Shown: positions 1 to 8,179 of the stretch, piece after piece | Position numbering within the stretch: position 1 is the first letter of the stretch | Layout: each line of letters begins with the position of its first letter | Origin: Streptomyces sp. AC555_RSS877 | GTDB taxonomy: Bacteria > Actinomycetota > Actinomycetes > Streptomycetales > Streptomycetaceae | DNA length: 64,000 bases | Assembly (NCBI RefSeq): GCF_019049245.1 | Contig: NZ_JAGMUK010000064.1 | Span: 62,001 to 126,000, forward strand | Reading direction: 5' to 3' | Program-made: the position numbers and the translations under genes | The notes under the pieces: generated by a model | Seen by the model: only the letters and a program-made list of their open reading frames with translations | Databases searched by the model: none | Told to the model about the DNA's origin: nothing

Positions 1-268
1 GTCTGGCAGCACGGCCGTCTCGTCCCCGTCCTGGCAGCACGTCAGCACCTCCGTAACTCCCCCGCAGCCTTCAGGGCGCGGGCGGTGCCCCCACCGGCAA
101 CATCGCCGCGCTTGCGTGATGTTAGCCACATCCGCGACCTGGCGTCAGTACCCGTGACGAGACCTTCCCGTGACCTGCACACGGATTGGCCTGTATACGA
201 CGGGACAGGACGGGACCCCGCCCGCCGGACAAATGGCGAACGGGGCCCCAAACCGCCGGTGAGGCTGG
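1..268. other. Left-edge intergenic stretch, no gene supported
   Basis: This stretch lies downstream of leuA and runs to the window edge. Short open frames cross it on both strands, but none has a credible start, conserved motif or ribosome binding site. A short motif, TGGCAGCAC, occurs twice near the edge (about 4-12 and 32-40). I see no clear terminator for leuA, only G+C-rich sequence that could fold between about 210 and 265. Confidence 0.4.
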
Positions 269-1990
269 TCAGCGAGCCGCGCGGTTGACGGCCGAGACGA
301 CCGCCTTCAGCGAGGCGCGTGTCGTGTTCGCATCGATGCCGATGCCCCACAGAACCTTGTCGTCGATCGCGCACTCGATGTAAGAGGCGGCCTGCGCGGA
401 CGCGCCCTCACTCATCGTGTGCTCCTGGTAGTCGAGCAGCCGGGCGTCGATGCCGACGGACTGCAGGGCGTCGAAGAAGGCCGAGATCGGGCCGTTGCCG
501 GTACCGGTCAGGACCGTGTCGACGCCGTCGACCGTCGCCTCGACGCGCAGCGTGTCCACGCCGTCGGTGTCGGTCGTCGACTGGCCGTTCTTGACCTGAA
601 TCCGGCCCCACGGGTTGTCGGGGTTGGGCAGGTACTCGTCCTGGAACGTCGCCCAGATGGCGCCACCGGTGACCTCGCCGCCCTCGGCGTCCGTCTTGGC
701 CTGGATGAGCTTCGAGAACTCGATCTGCATCCGGCGCGGCAGGTCCAGCTTGTGGTCGTTCTTCAGGACGTACGCGATACCGCCCTTGCCGGACTGCGAG
801 TTGACCCGGATGACCGCCTCGTAGGAGCGGCCGACGTCCTTCGGGTCGATCGGCAGGTACGGCACGGCCCACTCGATGTCGTCGACGGTGACGCCCTTGG
901 CGGCCGCGTCGGCCTCCATCGCGTCGAAGCCCTTCTTGATGGCGTCCTGGTGGGAGCCGGAGAAGGACGTGTAGACCAGGTCGCCCACGTACGGGTGGCG
1001 CGGGTGGACCTCCATCTGGTTGCAGTACTCCCACGTACGACGGATCTCGTCGATGTCGGAGAAGTCGATCTGCGGGTCGACGCCCTGGGAGAAGAGGTTC
1101 ATGCCCAGGGTGACCAGGTCGACGTTGCCGGTGCGCTCGCCCTGCCCGAACAGGCAGCCCTCGACGCGGTCGGCGCCGGCCATCAGCGCCAGCTCGGCGG
1201 CGGCGACGGCGGTGCCGCGGTCGTTGTGCGGGTGGACGGAGATGACGACGTGCTCGCGGCGGGAGATGTTGCGGCTCATCCACTCGAAGCGGTCCGCGTG
1301 CGTCGACGGGGTCGAACGCTCCACCGTGGCAGGCAGGTTGAGGATGATCTCGCGGCCCGGACCGGGCTGGTAGACGTCCATCACCGCCTCGCAGACCTCC
1401 AGCGCGAAGTCCAGCTCGGTGTCGGTGAAGATCTCCGGGCTGTACTGGTAGCCGAACTCCGTCTCCGGGCCCAGCAGTTTCTCGGCGTACTCCATCACCA
1501 GGCGGGTGCCGTCGACGGCGATCTGCTTGATGTCGTCCTTGGAGCCGCGGAAGACCACGCGGCGGAAGACGGGAGCGGTGGCGTTGTACAGGTGCACGGT
1601 GGCGCGCTTGACACCCTTCAGCGACTCCACGGTCCGCTCGATCAGGTCCTCGCGGGCCTGAGTCAGTACGGAGATGGTGACGTCGTCGGGGATGGCGCCG
1701 GGCTCCTCGACGATGGAGCGCACGAAGTCGAAATCGGTCTGGCCGGAGGCCGGGAAGCCGACCTCGATCTCCTTGTAGCCCATCTTGACCAGCTGGTCGA
1801 ACATCCGGCGCTTGCGCTCGGGCGACATCGGGTCGATCAGGGCCTGGTTGCCGTCGCGCAGGTCCGTGGAGAGCCAGCGGGGGGCGGCGGTGATCCGGTT
1901 GTTCGGCCAGGTGCGGTCCGGGATGTCGACCTGGTCGTACTGGCCGTACTTGTGGATCGGCATGGAACTGGGCTGCTGGCGGTTGGCCAT
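269..1990 (-). CDS. leuA: 2-isopropylmalate synthase
   Basis: LeuA condenses acetyl-CoA with 2-oxoisovalerate, the first committed step of leucine biosynthesis in the cytoplasm. The 573-residue product has the long actinobacterial LeuA form. The N-terminal TIM barrel carries the RDGNQAL motif (about residues 44-50) and the HPHNDRG metal-binding motif (about residue 250). A C-terminal LeuA regulatory domain binds leucine for feedback inhibition. The ATG at 1990 opens MANRQQ; a GAGGAG sequence lies about 10 bases upstream. The gene stands alone and is preceded by a leader peptide with a run of leucine codons (2075-2122), so control by leucine supply is likely. Length and motifs match the family closely. 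Confidence 0.97.
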   Translation of the reverse strand: MANRQQPSSMPIHKYGQYDQVDIPDRTWPNNRITAAPRWLSTDLRDGNQALIDPMSPERKRRMFDQLVKMGYKEIEVGFPASGQTDFDFVRSIVEEPGAIPDDVTISVLTQAREDLIERTVESLKGVKRATVHLYNATAPVFRRVVFRGSKDDIKQIAVDGTRLVMEYAEKLLGPETEFGYQYSPEIFTDTELDFALEVCEAVMDVYQPGPGREIILNLPATVERSTPSTHADRFEWMSRNISRREHVVISVHPHNDRGTAVAAAELALMAGADRVEGCLFGQGERTGNVDLVTLGMNLFSQGVDPQIDFSDIDEIRRTWEYCNQMEVHPRHPYVGDLVYTSFSGSHQDAIKKGFDAMEADAAAKGVTVDDIEWAVPYLPIDPKDVGRSYEAVIRVNSQSGKGGIAYVLKNDHKLDLPRRMQIEFSKLIQAKTDAEGGEVTGGAIWATFQDEYLPNPDNPWGRIQVKNGQSTTDTDGVDTLRVEATVDGVDTVLTGTGNGPISAFFDALQSVGIDARLLDYQEHTMSEGASAQAASYIECAIDDKVLWGIGIDANTTRASLKAVVSAVNRAAR

Positions 1991-2074
1991 GATGCGGGGG
2001 CTCCTCGAGGGCGGGTCCGGAAGGACGGCCGACGGCGCAACGCCAAAACTCCGCGGGGAGGGGGTCGGCCTCGG
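1991..2074 (-). promoter_or_regulatory. leuA leader RNA with competing hairpins
   Basis: This is the RNA between the leader-peptide stop and leuA. Two pairings compete for the same bases. One is a small hairpin around the leader stop codon (2067-2071 with 2079-2083). The other is a longer stem pairing 2027-2033 with 2064-2070, enclosing a small GGCG/CGCC hairpin (2034-2044). A ribosome stalled on the leader's leucine codons would leave the first hairpin free to form and would block the second. There is no U-rich tract after the long stem, so the switch may not be a simple intrinsic terminator. The structures are read by eye and not folded computationally. Confidence 0.55.
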
Positions 2075-2122
2075 TTACAGGCCCTCGCCGCGGCAGCTAA
2101 GGAGAAGCAGCCCGAATCGCAT
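2075..2122 (-). CDS. leuA leader peptide (15 aa)
   Basis: A short frame with the product MRFGLLLLSCRGEGL ends in TAA, 84 bases before leuA. Four consecutive leucine codons (CTG CTT CTC CTT, 2099-2110) include two CTT codons, which are rare in high-G+C Streptomyces genes. A GGAG sits about six bases before the ATG. This is the expected form of an amino-acid attenuation leader: when charged Leu-tRNA is scarce the ribosome stalls here and the downstream RNA refolds. Leader peptides before leuA are known in Streptomyces; the function at this site is inferred from sequence. Confidence 0.8.
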   Translation of the reverse strand: MRFGLLLLSCRGEGL

Positions 2123-2313
2123 GATGCTCCGCAGCCTAGCCGAGCCACGCCGGTCACGTGGGCCTGTATCAGTATGCGGGACCCCAGGGATCAATGGGAC
2201 AAAAAGTGCGCCATACCACTTAGCTACGGAGAGTGAGACTCCTTATCCCTACATTTCACCAATCATGGTTGCCTCTAGTGACAGCGGCATGACGCAGTGC
2301 AAGGGTGCCGGGC

Positions 2314-3387
2314 ATGACGACCCACGGGGGCTTCGAGCCCGTCTTCTGCACGATCGTCCCACCCCATGTCCTCGACAAGCTCGCCCGCAACGAGGACCCC
2401 GCCCTGTCCGGCCCCGCCCGGCGCACCCTGATGCGCGACGCCCAGGAACGCGGCCGCCGCCGGGTGACCACCGAGTACGGCCTGGCCGCCGCCGCTCCGA
2501 CGGCGAAGGCACCGTCGCAGCGGCCGCTGCGCACCGTCTACGACGCCGGCCGGCAGACCGTCCTGCCCGGCACGAAGGTGCGCGGGGAGGGCGAGGACCC
2601 CGGCCAGGACGCCACGGTGAACCGCGCCTACTCCGGCCTCGGCGCCACCTTCGACCTCTTCCTCAAGGCCTACGGCCGCCACTCGATCGACGGCGACGGC
2701 CTGCCCCTGGACGCCACCGTCCACTACGACGAGAAGTACGGCAACGCCTTCTGGAACGGCGAACAGATGGTGTTCGGTGACGGCGACGGCGAGATCTTCC
2801 TCGACTTCACCATCCCGATCGACGTCATCGGCCACGAGCTGGCCCACGGCGTCACGCAGTACACCGCGAACCTCACCTACTTCGGCCAGCCGGGCGCCCT
2901 CAACGAGTCGATGTCCGACGTCTTCGGCTCGCTCATCAAGCAGTACACGCTCGGCCAGACCGCCGCCGAGGCCGACTGGCTGATCGGCGCGGGCCTGCTC
3001 GCCCCGAGCGTGACCGGCAAGGCCCTGCGCTCCATGAAGGAACCGGGCAGCGCCTACGACGACGACGTCCTCGGCAAGGACCCGCAGCCCGCGACCATGG
3101 ACGACTACGTCCGCACCGGCCGCGACAACGGCGGCGTCCACATCAACTCCGGCATCCCCAACCACGCCTTCTACCTGGCCGCCACCGCCCTCGGCGGCCA
3201 CGCCTGGGAGAAGGCGGGACAGATCTGGTACGACGCCCTGTCCGGCGGCGAGCTGACCGAGCGCGCCTTCTTCGGCGACTTCGCCAAGCTGACCGTCAAG
3301 GCGGCACGCGAGCGCTTCGGCGACGGCGGCGAGGAACTCCAGGCCGTGGCGAAGGCCTGGGAGCAGGTCGGGGTGCGCATTCTCTGA
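2314..3387 (+). CDS. Protealysin-like M4 metalloprotease
   Basis: This is a thermolysin-family (M4) zinc protease of 357 residues. The HELAH motif gives two zinc histidines (H174, H178) and the catalytic E175; the third ligand is E198 in the NESMSD motif. It has no signal peptide. The N-terminus contains the FCTIVPPHVL segment, which resembles the short propeptide of protealysins rather than the long thermolysin prosequence. It is therefore probably a cytosolic or non-classically exported protease that matures by losing a short propeptide. I chose ATG 2314 because AAGGG at 2301-2305 lies eight bases upstream; GTG 2305 would add three residues. An inhibitor-like gene follows 21 bases downstream, as in the protealysin-emfourin operon of Serratia. 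Confidence 0.9.
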   Translation: MTTHGGFEPVFCTIVPPHVLDKLARNEDPALSGPARRTLMRDAQERGRRRVTTEYGLAAAAPTAKAPSQRPLRTVYDAGRQTVLPGTKVRGEGEDPGQDATVNRAYSGLGATFDLFLKAYGRHSIDGDGLPLDATVHYDEKYGNAFWNGEQMVFGDGDGEIFLDFTIPIDVIGHELAHGVTQYTANLTYFGQPGALNESMSDVFGSLIKQYTLGQTAAEADWLIGAGLLAPSVTGKALRSMKEPGSAYDDDVLGKDPQPATMDDYVRTGRDNGGVHINSGIPNHAFYLAATALGGHAWEKAGQIWYDALSGGELTERAFFGDFAKLTVKAARERFGDGGEELQAVAKAWEQVGVRIL

Positions 3388-3408
3388 CTCCGTACTAGAC
3401 AGGGACCC

Positions 3409-3675
3409 ATGCGTATTCAGGTGAGGCGCACGGGCGGGTTCGCGGGCATCGAGCGGTACGCCGAGGTGGACACCTCGGGCCGGGCCGATGCCCACGAATG
3501 GCACGCCCTGGCCGAGAAGGCACTCGCCGCCGGCCGGGGCACACCGCCCATCGGGGTGCCGGACGGCTTCAGCTACCAGATCACCGTGGACGGGAGGACG
3601 GTGTACGCGTCCGATCCCCGGCTGACGGAGGAGCAGCGGACGCTGATCTCGAGGGTTCTCAAGGAAGGCGCGTAA
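3409..3675 (+). CDS. Emfourin-like protease inhibitor
   Basis: This 88-residue protein opens with MRIQVRRTGGFAGI, close to the start of emfourin-family proteins, small intracellular inhibitors of protealysin-like M4 proteases. It directly follows such a protease with a 21-base gap, so the two are probably one transcript. The inferred role is to bind and restrain the neighbouring enzyme inside the cell. There is no signal peptide, membrane segment or cysteine. The assignment rests on N-terminal similarity, size and gene order; inhibition itself cannot be seen in the sequence. Confidence 0.8.
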   Translation: MRIQVRRTGGFAGIERYAEVDTSGRADAHEWHALAEKALAAGRGTPPIGVPDGFSYQITVDGRTVYASDPRLTEEQRTLISRVLKEGA

Positions 3676-3733
3676 CTCGTTGTTCACGCCTGTCCGTTGA
3701 CTTCCGTACCCGCCAGTACGGATGATCCGGCGC

Positions 3734-5059
3734 ATGGCGACGAACCCGATACCCCGGCTTCCTGCGTTCCCCGACGGCTTCCTGTGGGGCGTCTCGACCT
3801 CGGCCCACCAGATCGAGGGAGCGGCCGACCTGCGCGAGCCGTCCGTCTGGGACGCCTTCGCGGCCGAGCCCGGACGGGTGAAAGACGGCTCCACGGCGGC
3901 GGTGGCCTGCGACCACTACCACCGCTACCGCGAGGACGTGGCCCTGCTGGCCGGCCTGGGCGTGGACGCGTACCGCTTCTCGGTCTCCTGGCCGCGGGTG
4001 CGGGCCGAGGGTGGCCTGGACTTCTACGACCGCCTGGTCGACGAGCTGTGCGCGGCGGGCGTACGTCCGGTCCCGACCCTCTTTCACTGGGACCTGCCGC
4101 TGGCCCTCCAGGAGGCGGGCGGCTGGCTGGATCGGGACACAGCATCGCACTTCGCGGAGTACGTGTCGCTCGTGGCCGGCCGTCTCGGCGACCGCGTGCA
4201 GAAGTGGATCACGATCAACGAGCCCGCCGAACACACGCTGTTCGGCCACGCGCTGGGTGCGCACGCGCCGGGCAAGCAGCTGATGTTCGACTCGCTTCCG
4301 GCCGCCCACCACCAGCTCCTCGGCCACGGTCTCGCCGTACAGGCCCTGCGCGCGTCCGGCGCCACGGACATCGGCATCGCCAACTCACACGGCCCGACGT
4401 GGCCGGCGTCCGAGGAGCCCGCGGACGTGGAAGCGGCCGGCTTCTACGACCTCCTCCTCAACCGCCTGTTCTCGGACCCGGTCCTGCTGGGCGAATACCC
4501 GGACGGACTGGGCGAGTTGATGCCGGGGGACGTGGCGGCGGACCTGAAGGTCATCGGGGAGCCGCTGGACTGGTACGGCATCAACTACTACGCCCCGACG
4601 CGCGTGGGCGCCCCGCAGGGCGAGGACATCGAGTTCGGCGGCCTGACGATCCCCGCCGAACTCCCCCTCTCGGTCCGCGAGATCGAGGGCGTCCCGACCA
4701 CGGACTTCGGCTGGCCGGTGGTCCCCGAGGCCCTGACGGACCTCCTCACCACCTTCCGCACCCGCTACGCCGACCGCCTCCCCCCGATCGTCATCACCGA
4801 GAACGGCTGCTCGTACGACGGCATCGACGACCAGGCCCGCATCACCTACCTGGACGGCCACATCCGCGCCCTCCACCGGGCGGCGGAAGCGGGCGTGGAC
4901 GTCCGCGGCTACTTCGTCTGGTCGCTCCTCGACAACTTCGAGTGGGCCGAGGGCTACGCACGGCGGTTCGGCCTGGTGCACGTGGACTACGAGACGTTGG
5001 CACGAACCCCGAAGGCGTCGTACACCTGGTACCAGAACCTGCTGAGGTCACGCGACTGA
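3734..5059 (+). CDS. GH1 family beta-glucosidase
   Basis: A 441-residue glycoside hydrolase of family 1 that cleaves beta-linked glucosides or related sugars by a retaining mechanism. The FPDGFLWGVSTSAHQIEG opening is typical. The acid/base glutamate lies in TINEP (E163) and the nucleophile in ITENG (E356). The full TIM barrel is present, ending in the SLLDNFEWAEGY segment that forms the aglycone side of the pocket. There is no signal peptide, so it acts in the cytoplasm on imported di- or oligosaccharides. An in-frame ATG at 3722 would add four residues; neither start has a strong ribosome binding site. No sugar transporter or LacI regulator is adjacent, so the substrate is not given by context. 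Confidence 0.92.
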   Translation: MATNPIPRLPAFPDGFLWGVSTSAHQIEGAADLREPSVWDAFAAEPGRVKDGSTAAVACDHYHRYREDVALLAGLGVDAYRFSVSWPRVRAEGGLDFYDRLVDELCAAGVRPVPTLFHWDLPLALQEAGGWLDRDTASHFAEYVSLVAGRLGDRVQKWITINEPAEHTLFGHALGAHAPGKQLMFDSLPAAHHQLLGHGLAVQALRASGATDIGIANSHGPTWPASEEPADVEAAGFYDLLLNRLFSDPVLLGEYPDGLGELMPGDVAADLKVIGEPLDWYGINYYAPTRVGAPQGEDIEFGGLTIPAELPLSVREIEGVPTTDFGWPVVPEALTDLLTTFRTRYADRLPPIVITENGCSYDGIDDQARITYLDGHIRALHRAAEAGVDVRGYFVWSLLDNFEWAEGYARRFGLVHVDYETLARTPKASYTWYQNLLRSRD

Positions 5060-5060
5060 C

Positions 5061-5175
5061 CCCGGTGGGGGCTCCGCCCCGGGGGTCGCGTTGTGGGTGC
5101 GTTTCGACCCACCGAGTCGGGTGGTGGGTGGGCATAGGCCCGGGGGTCTGGGGGCGGAGCCCCCAGAGACGGTCA
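5061..5175. repeat. Dispersed intergenic hairpin repeat, copy 1
   Basis: Between the convergent glycosidase gene and era lies a G+C-rich element with two hairpins: GGGGCTCCGCCCC near 5068-5080 and CTGGGGGCGGAGCCCCCAG at 5148-5166. The right half, from GTCGGGTGGTGGGTGGGC to GACGGTCAC, recurs almost exactly at 19590-19648, and the core hairpin recurs near 26190 and in 30166-30372. It probably serves as a transcription terminator for both flanking genes. Confidence 0.75.
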
Positions 5176-5210
5176 CCTGGACGGCGCCCCCTGGGGTGCG
5201 CGAACCGGCC

Positions 5211-6170
5211 TCAGAAGCCGAGCTTGCGCAGCTGGCGGGGGTCCCGCTGCCAGTCCTTCGCCACCTTCACATGGAGGTCGAGGTACACCGGCGTACCGAG
5301 CAGCGCCTCGATCTGCTTGCGGGACTTGATGCCGACCTCCTTGAGCCGCTTGCCCTTGGGCCCGATGATGATGCCCTTCTGGCTGGGCCGCTCGATGTAG
5401 ACGAACGCGTGGATGTCGAGGAGCGGCTTGTCCGCGGGCCGGTCCTCGCGCGGCAGCATCTCCTCCACCACGACCGCGATGGAGTGCGGCAGCTCGTCAC
5501 GCACACCCTCCAGCGCGGCCTCCCGGATCAGCTCCGCGATCATGACCTGCTCGGGCTCGTCGGTGAGGTCGCCCTCGGGGTAGAGGGCGGGGCCCTCCGG
5601 CAGGAGCGGGACGAGCAGGTCGGCCAGCAGGCTCACCTGCGTGTCGGCGACCGCCGACACCGGCACGATCTCCGCCCACTCGAACCCCAGCTCCTTGCCG
5701 AGCTGGTCGATCGCGATGAGCTGCTCGGCGAGCGTCTTGGAGTCGACGAGGTCCGTCTTCGTGACGATCGCGATCTTCGGCGTCTTCTTGATGGACGCCA
5801 GTTCCTTCGCGATGAAGCGGTCACCGGGGCCGAGCTTCTCGTTCGCGGGCAGACAGAAGCCGATCACGTCGACCTCGGCCCACGTCGTACGGACGATGTC
5901 GTTGAGGCGCTCCCCCAGCAGGGTGCGCGGCTTGTGCAGCCCGGGGGTGTCCACCAGGATCAGCTGAGCGTCGGGCCGGTGCACGATCCCTCGAACCGTG
6001 TGCCGCGTCGTCTGCGGCTGGTTCGCGGTGATGGCCACCTTCGTGCCGACCAGAGCATTCGTGAGGGTGGACTTGCCCGCGTTGGGGCGGCCCACGAAAC
6101 AGGCGAAGCCCGCCCGGTGGACGGCCTCCGACGATTCCGACGGCTCGGATGACTGGCTGCGAACGCTCAT
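5211..6170 (-). CDS. era: GTPase Era
   Basis: Era is a GTPase that binds the 3' end of 16S rRNA and helps 30S maturation. The 319-residue protein shows G1 GRPNAGKST (about residues 26-34), G3 DTPGLHKP and G4 TKTD, followed by a C-terminal KH domain with the GPKGKRLK RNA-binding loop. I chose ATG 6170, giving about the usual length; AGGGAG lies ten bases upstream. ATG 6179 would add three residues. Divergent from the PII gene, it stands alone in this window, with the ybeY-phoH group a few kilobases away. Confidence 0.96.
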   Translation of the reverse strand: MSVRSQSSEPSESSEAVHRAGFACFVGRPNAGKSTLTNALVGTKVAITANQPQTTRHTVRGIVHRPDAQLILVDTPGLHKPRTLLGERLNDIVRTTWAEVDVIGFCLPANEKLGPGDRFIAKELASIKKTPKIAIVTKTDLVDSKTLAEQLIAIDQLGKELGFEWAEIVPVSAVADTQVSLLADLLVPLLPEGPALYPEGDLTDEPEQVMIAELIREAALEGVRDELPHSIAVVVEEMLPREDRPADKPLLDIHAFVYIERPSQKGIIIGPKGKRLKEVGIKSRKQIEALLGTPVYLDLHVKVAKDWQRDPRQLRKLGF

Positions 6171-6258
6171 GGGCCCCATTCTCCCTGATCCACGGAGCCC
6201 CGTCGTACAACCACCCGCACAAGCGTCCGTACAAGCTGCGGCTGGACCGGTCCGGACC

Positions 6259-6287
6259 TTACGGCGCACGCCCGGACGGCATACGAT
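6259..6287 (+). promoter_or_regulatory. Possible promoter of the PII gene
   Basis: A good -10 hexamer TACGAT (6282-6287) follows a poor -35 match TTACGG (6259-6264) with 17 bases between. This would give a transcript with a leader of about 65 bases before the PII start at 6359. Only the -10 is convincing; I see no clear GlnR box. Confidence 0.35.
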
Positions 6288-6358
6288 CACGGCGTCCTGG
6301 GCCACGGCGGCCCGGTCACCGCGTCCGTCTCCTCCGCGCAGAAGGTCAAGCCTCAGGC

Positions 6359-6697
6359 ATGAAGCTCATCACCGCGATCATCAAGCCGTACCGCCTCGAC
6401 GAGGTCAAGCACGCCCTGCAGGAAATGGGCGTGCACGGTCTGACCGTGACCGAGGCCAGCGGCTACGGCCGTCAGCGGGGCCACACCGAGGTGTACCGCG
6501 GCGCCGAGTACCAGATCGACCTGGTCCCCAAGGTGCGCATCGAGGTCGTCGTCGAGGACGCGGAATGCGACGTCGTGATCGACGCGATCGTCAAGGCCGC
6601 GCAGACGGGGAAGATCGGGGACGGCAAGGTGTGGGCGCTGCCGGTGGAGACCGTCGTCCGGGTGCGGACGGGCGAACGCGGCCCCGACGCGCTGTAG
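6359..6697 (+). CDS. Nitrogen regulatory protein PII
   Basis: A full-length 112-residue PII signalling protein that senses 2-oxoglutarate and ATP/ADP and regulates nitrogen transport or metabolism by binding partners. The T-loop keeps YRGAEYQ with Tyr-51, the residue adenylylated by GlnD in actinobacteria, and the C-terminal signature includes GKIGDGKVW. Streptomycetes usually carry glnK in an amtB-glnK-glnD operon; here the gene is alone between era and a secreted protein, with no transporter. It could be a second PII with its own partner. ATG 6359 gives the exact family length. Confidence 0.93.
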   Translation: MKLITAIIKPYRLDEVKHALQEMGVHGLTVTEASGYGRQRGHTEVYRGAEYQIDLVPKVRIEVVVEDAECDVVIDAIVKAAQTGKIGDGKVWALPVETVVRVRTGERGPDAL

Positions 6698-6720
6698 GCA
6701 CGGGGCCGCGTTCACGCGGC

Positions 6721-7197
6721 TCAGTCGAACACGAACGGGCCCGGCGACTGCGGCCCGGTCGCCGTGCAGGTGATGGTGATCCCGAAGACGGTCATCTGCA
6801 GCGAACCGCCGAAGGCCTCCAGGGTGTCACCGGAGGCCACGGTGCCGGTGAGCGGGCCGACGTTGACGGGGTCGCCGGCCGCCATGGCCGCGTTCTTCGT
6901 GCCGGTGAAGGCGGTGGTGCCGCCGGCGGCGTTCACCAGGGTGAGGGTGGAGCTGATCGAGTCCTGTGCCAGGGCGATCGGCGCGGTGATCGCGGCGGAG
7001 TCGACGGTGACGGTGGCGGCGGTGCCGTCCTGTGTCGCCGTCAGGGTGGCCTCACCGCTGCCGAAGGTTCCGCAGTCGGCGGTGATGGTGGCGGTGTCCG
7101 GGGTGACGGCCACGGCCGTGGGTGCGAGTGCGAGTCCGGTGAGCGCGAGGGCTCCGACCGCGACTGTCACACCTGTTCCTGCTCGCTTGCCTCTCAT
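6721..7197 (-). CDS. Secreted protein of unknown function
   Basis: I do not recognise this 158-residue family. It opens with a typical Sec signal peptide: basic MRGKRAG, a hydrophobic stretch rich in Val, Ala and Leu, and an AVA-type cleavage site near residue 30. The mature part is Thr/Ala/Gly-rich with predicted beta-strands and two cysteines (in ADCGTF and TITCTATG) that could form one disulfide. GGAG six bases before the ATG supports the start. It converges with the PII gene with only 23 bases between stops. Confidence 0.75.
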   Translation of the reverse strand: MRGKRAGTGVTVAVGALALTGLALAPTAVAVTPDTATITADCGTFGSGEATLTATQDGTAATVTVDSAAITAPIALAQDSISSTLTLVNAAGGTTAFTGTKNAAMAAGDPVNVGPLTGTVASGDTLEAFGGSLQMTVFGITITCTATGPQSPGPFVFD

Positions 7198-7392
7198 GGG
7201 ATCTCCGACTCCCTTCCCGAGTGGGGAAGTGCCATGTGGGGATGGACGGGAGAAATGCTGACGGTCCGTCAGAACTACTGGGTCCCATTGATGCGCATGA
7301 GGCGGACGACGACAAGGGCGAAATCCGGCCGGTCACTGCCCGCCCCGGCCCTCGGGCGGTGTCCGTTCACGTCCTGGTGCCGGATGGCCTGG

Positions 7393-7746
7393 TCAGCCCG
7401 CGGGAACCGTCACCCGCACGGCTCCGTCCGGCCCTGCCACCAGCACCGGCGTCTCGGGCCCGCCCAGATCCCGGACGGCCGCCCGGTCCTCCGGCGCCGC
7501 GGACTCCGCGTCCGTCACCACCGCGGCCGCCTCCAGGGACTTGGCGCCCGAGGCCACCGCCATCGCCACCGCCGTCCGCAGGGCGCTCAGCTTCAGCGAG
7601 TCGAGGTCGACGGTCCCGGCGACATACGTCCGCCCGGTCTCGTCGCGTACGGCCGCCCCCTCGGGCACACCGTTGCGGGCCCGCGCCGAACGGGCCAGGG
7701 TGACGATCTTGCGGTCCTCGGGGTCGAGCGCGCTGCTGTCGGTCAT
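7393..7746 (-). CDS. Cytidine deaminase-like protein lacking zinc ligands
   Basis: This 117-residue protein has the length and helix-strand order of a homotetrameric cytidine deaminase: an N-terminal helix with AARSARARNGVPEG-like residues, a strand reading TYVAGTVDL, then a long helix. The catalytic HAE/CAE motif is replaced by LKLSALRTAV, and there is no PCxxC motif. It is therefore unlikely to deaminate and may be a binding or regulatory relative. A TATGCT hexamer six bases before ATG 7746, with no Shine-Dalgarno, suggests a leaderless transcript and fixes the start. It follows the mmcQ-like gene on the same strand. Confidence 0.7.
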   Translation of the reverse strand: MTDSSALDPEDRKIVTLARSARARNGVPEGAAVRDETGRTYVAGTVDLDSLKLSALRTAVAMAVASGAKSLEAAAVVTDAESAAPEDRAAVRDLGGPETPVLVAGPDGAVRVTVPAG

Positions 7747-7819
7747 GAGGTGAGCATACGTAGCCGCAGGGCGGGGGAGCCCACTCGCCCCCGCCACCTT
7801 CCGGGTCCGCCGGGGCGGC

Positions 7820-8179
7820 TCAGGGGCGGTCGAGGCGGAGCCGGTCGGCGCGCGGAAGACCGGCCACCACCAGGTCGTACGAGTCCTCGACGAGCTCTCG
7901 CACCAGCCGGTCCGGAAGGTCGCCGTCGACCGTGACCGTGTTCCAGTGCCGCTTGTTCATGTGGTAGCCCGGGACGACGAGCCCGGGGTGCTCCTCACGG
8001 AGCCGCACCGCGTCGTCCGGGTCGCACTTGAGGTTCACCTTCAGAGGCCGCGCGTCGAGGCTCGTCAGGGCGAACAGCTTGCCCTGCACCTTGAAGACGG
8101 ACGTCTCCGGGTTGAACGGGAAGTCCTCCACGGCCGCGTTGAAGGAGAGGCAGAACGCGCGCAGCTCCTGCGGGGTCAC
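7820..8179 (-). CDS. MmcQ/YjbR family protein
   Basis: A 119-residue protein of the MmcQ/YjbR family, with the characteristic PFNPETSVFKVQGKLFAL segment and the HMNKRHWNTV motif. The fold resembles a DNA-binding CyaY-like domain, but the cellular role is not established. The GTG at 8179 overlaps the stop codon of the upstream CBS-domain gene (GTGA), so the two are translationally coupled. Its place at the end of the phoH-ybeY-CBS run is shared with other streptomycetes. Confidence 0.85.
   Translation of the reverse strand: MTPQELRAFCLSFNAAVEDFPFNPETSVFKVQGKLFALTSLDARPLKVNLKCDPDDAVRLREEHPGLVVPGYHMNKRHWNTVTVDGDLPDRLVRELVEDSYDLVVAGLPRADRLRLDRP

Noticed and set aside
419..2236. A 605-codon plus-strand frame opposite leuA
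   Set aside because: leuA is intact on the minus strand; this frame has the composition typical of an antisense shadow and overlaps the leader region.
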